NCBI GenBank assembly: GCA_024743115.1
Contig: JANSXC010000021.1
Location: 1 to 64,000, forward strand
Length of the DNA: 64,000 bases
Source: a bacterium
GTDB taxonomy: Bacteria > Planctomycetota > UBA1135 > UBA2386
Reading direction: 5' to 3'
Of the stretch, positions 63,566-64,000 are shown in pieces (positions within the stretch are counted from its first letter, which is position 1; each line of letters starts with the position of its first letter). Position numbers and translations under genes: made by a program. The notes beneath the pieces are model-generated. The model worked only from the letters and a program-made list of their open reading frames with translations. It had not been told where the DNA came from and did not search any database.

Positions 63566-64000
63566 ATGTTCAGAAACCGCAGAGCTTGCACCGCACCGAT
63601 GGCGCACGCGGCCGTGCCGCCGGCGCCGCCTCCGCTCGCGGTTCCGGTGGCCGTGCCGACGCCCGCTCCTGCGACGGTCAAGGTCGTCAAGGAATCGACG
63701 AGCAGCTTCGCCGGCATCGCGGCCGTGGGCGCGGCGTTCGCGGGGTTCGTTTCCCACGCGGACAATCCGGACTGGCTCGCGACCGGCTTCGCCGTGGGGC
63801 TGACGTTCTTCGGCGCGTTCGTCGCGCTGCATGTGCTGCACCTCGCGTTCAAGCTCGCGGCGACGCTCGGCAAGATCGCCGTGCCGCTCGCGGTCGTTCT
63901 CGGCGTGGGTTGCGCACTCGACTGGCAGTGGGCCGAGACGCTCGTCGACTGGCTCGGCATCCTCGGCGCCCGCATCCTCGATGCGGCCGCGAACGCCTGG
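63566..64000 (+). CDS. Membrane protein, partial (continues past the window)
   Basis: ATG 63566 opens a frame to the window end (145 residues seen). After a Pro/Ala-rich opening (VPPAPPPLAVPVAVPTPAPA) come three hydrophobic segments, for example SFAGIAAVGAAFAGFVSH, TGFAVGLTFFGAFVALHVLHLAF and AVPLAVVLGVGCAL. The start was chosen as the first ATG in frame. The family is unknown. Confidence 0.6.
   Translation, partial: MFRNRRACTAPMAHAAVPPAPPPLAVPVAVPTPAPATVKVVKESTSSFAGIAAVGAAFAGFVSHADNPDWLATGFAVGLTFFGAFVALHVLHLAFKLAATLGKIAVPLAVVLGVGCALDWQWAETLVDWLGILGARILDAAANAW

Overview
The window is high-GC bacterial chromosome, most likely from a planctomycete. The evidence is five RNA polymerase sigma factors fused through a membrane segment to long carboxypeptidase-regulatory-like (CarboxypepD_reg) regions, a DUF1800/DUF1501 gene pair, a formylglycine-type sulfatase, a BlaI/BlaR-M56 pair whose sensor carries a terpenoid-cyclase-like extension, FG-GAP/VCBS and HEAT-repeat secreted proteins, and generally weak Shine-Dalgarno sites. 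No rRNA, tRNA, CRISPR array, insertion sequence or prophage was found. The genes look chromosomal and mostly sit in operons of one to three genes.

Layout. 1-5 kb: end of pstB, phoU, a DUF2238 membrane protein, a VOC protein and the first sigma/CarboxypepD fusion. 5-12.5 kb: a methyltransferase, a stand-alone membrane-anchored CarboxypepD protein, TatD and the second fusion. 12.5-18.4 kb: a DUF2911-like protein, a lipoprotein amidase, a small membrane protein, a sulfatase, a probable metal-free iota-type carbonic anhydrase and a threonine-dehydrogenase-like enzyme. 18.7-24.5 kb: two more fusions, tail to tail. 24.7-37.3 kb: a peroxiredoxin-like membrane protein, an unusual metal ABC system (LolD-type ATPase, ZnuA-like lipoprotein, FtsX-type permease) around an M28 peptidase, a DUF6702/M1-peptidase pair and a DUF924 protein. 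37.4-48.1 kb: BlaI/BlaR with tandem operators, a penicillin-acylase homologue, an ECF sigma factor and DUF1800/DUF1501. 48.2-51.9 kb: M17 aminopeptidase, a metal-handling cluster and an ArsR/SRPBCC operon. 52-64 kb: a hydrolase, a lipoprotein, the fifth fusion, a secreted propeller-like protein, an FG-GAP protein, bestrophin, a HEAT-repeat protein and a partial membrane protein.

The most notable result is two genes read through an in-frame TGA. At 49883-50236 a lipoprotein with an HMA (MerP-like) domain has TGA in place of the first Cys of its CxxC motif, followed by a perfect 8-bp hairpin with a GGUCU apical loop, as expected of a bacterial SECIS. At 59261-60610 (minus strand) an FG-GAP protein has TGA directly before a Cys, again followed by a hairpin. 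Both are probably selenoproteins that ordinary gene callers would truncate or miss. The first lies just upstream of a 30-residue cysteine-rich metallothionein-like peptide and a SlyD-type isomerase, suggesting a small metal-handling cluster.

A second pattern is that four of the five sigma fusions carry a Shine-Dalgarno-like sequence 7-8 nt before an in-frame ATG exactly where the membrane segment begins. The C-terminal part may therefore also be made as a separate membrane-anchored protein, or the genes may be recent fusions of a sigma gene with a downstream gene.
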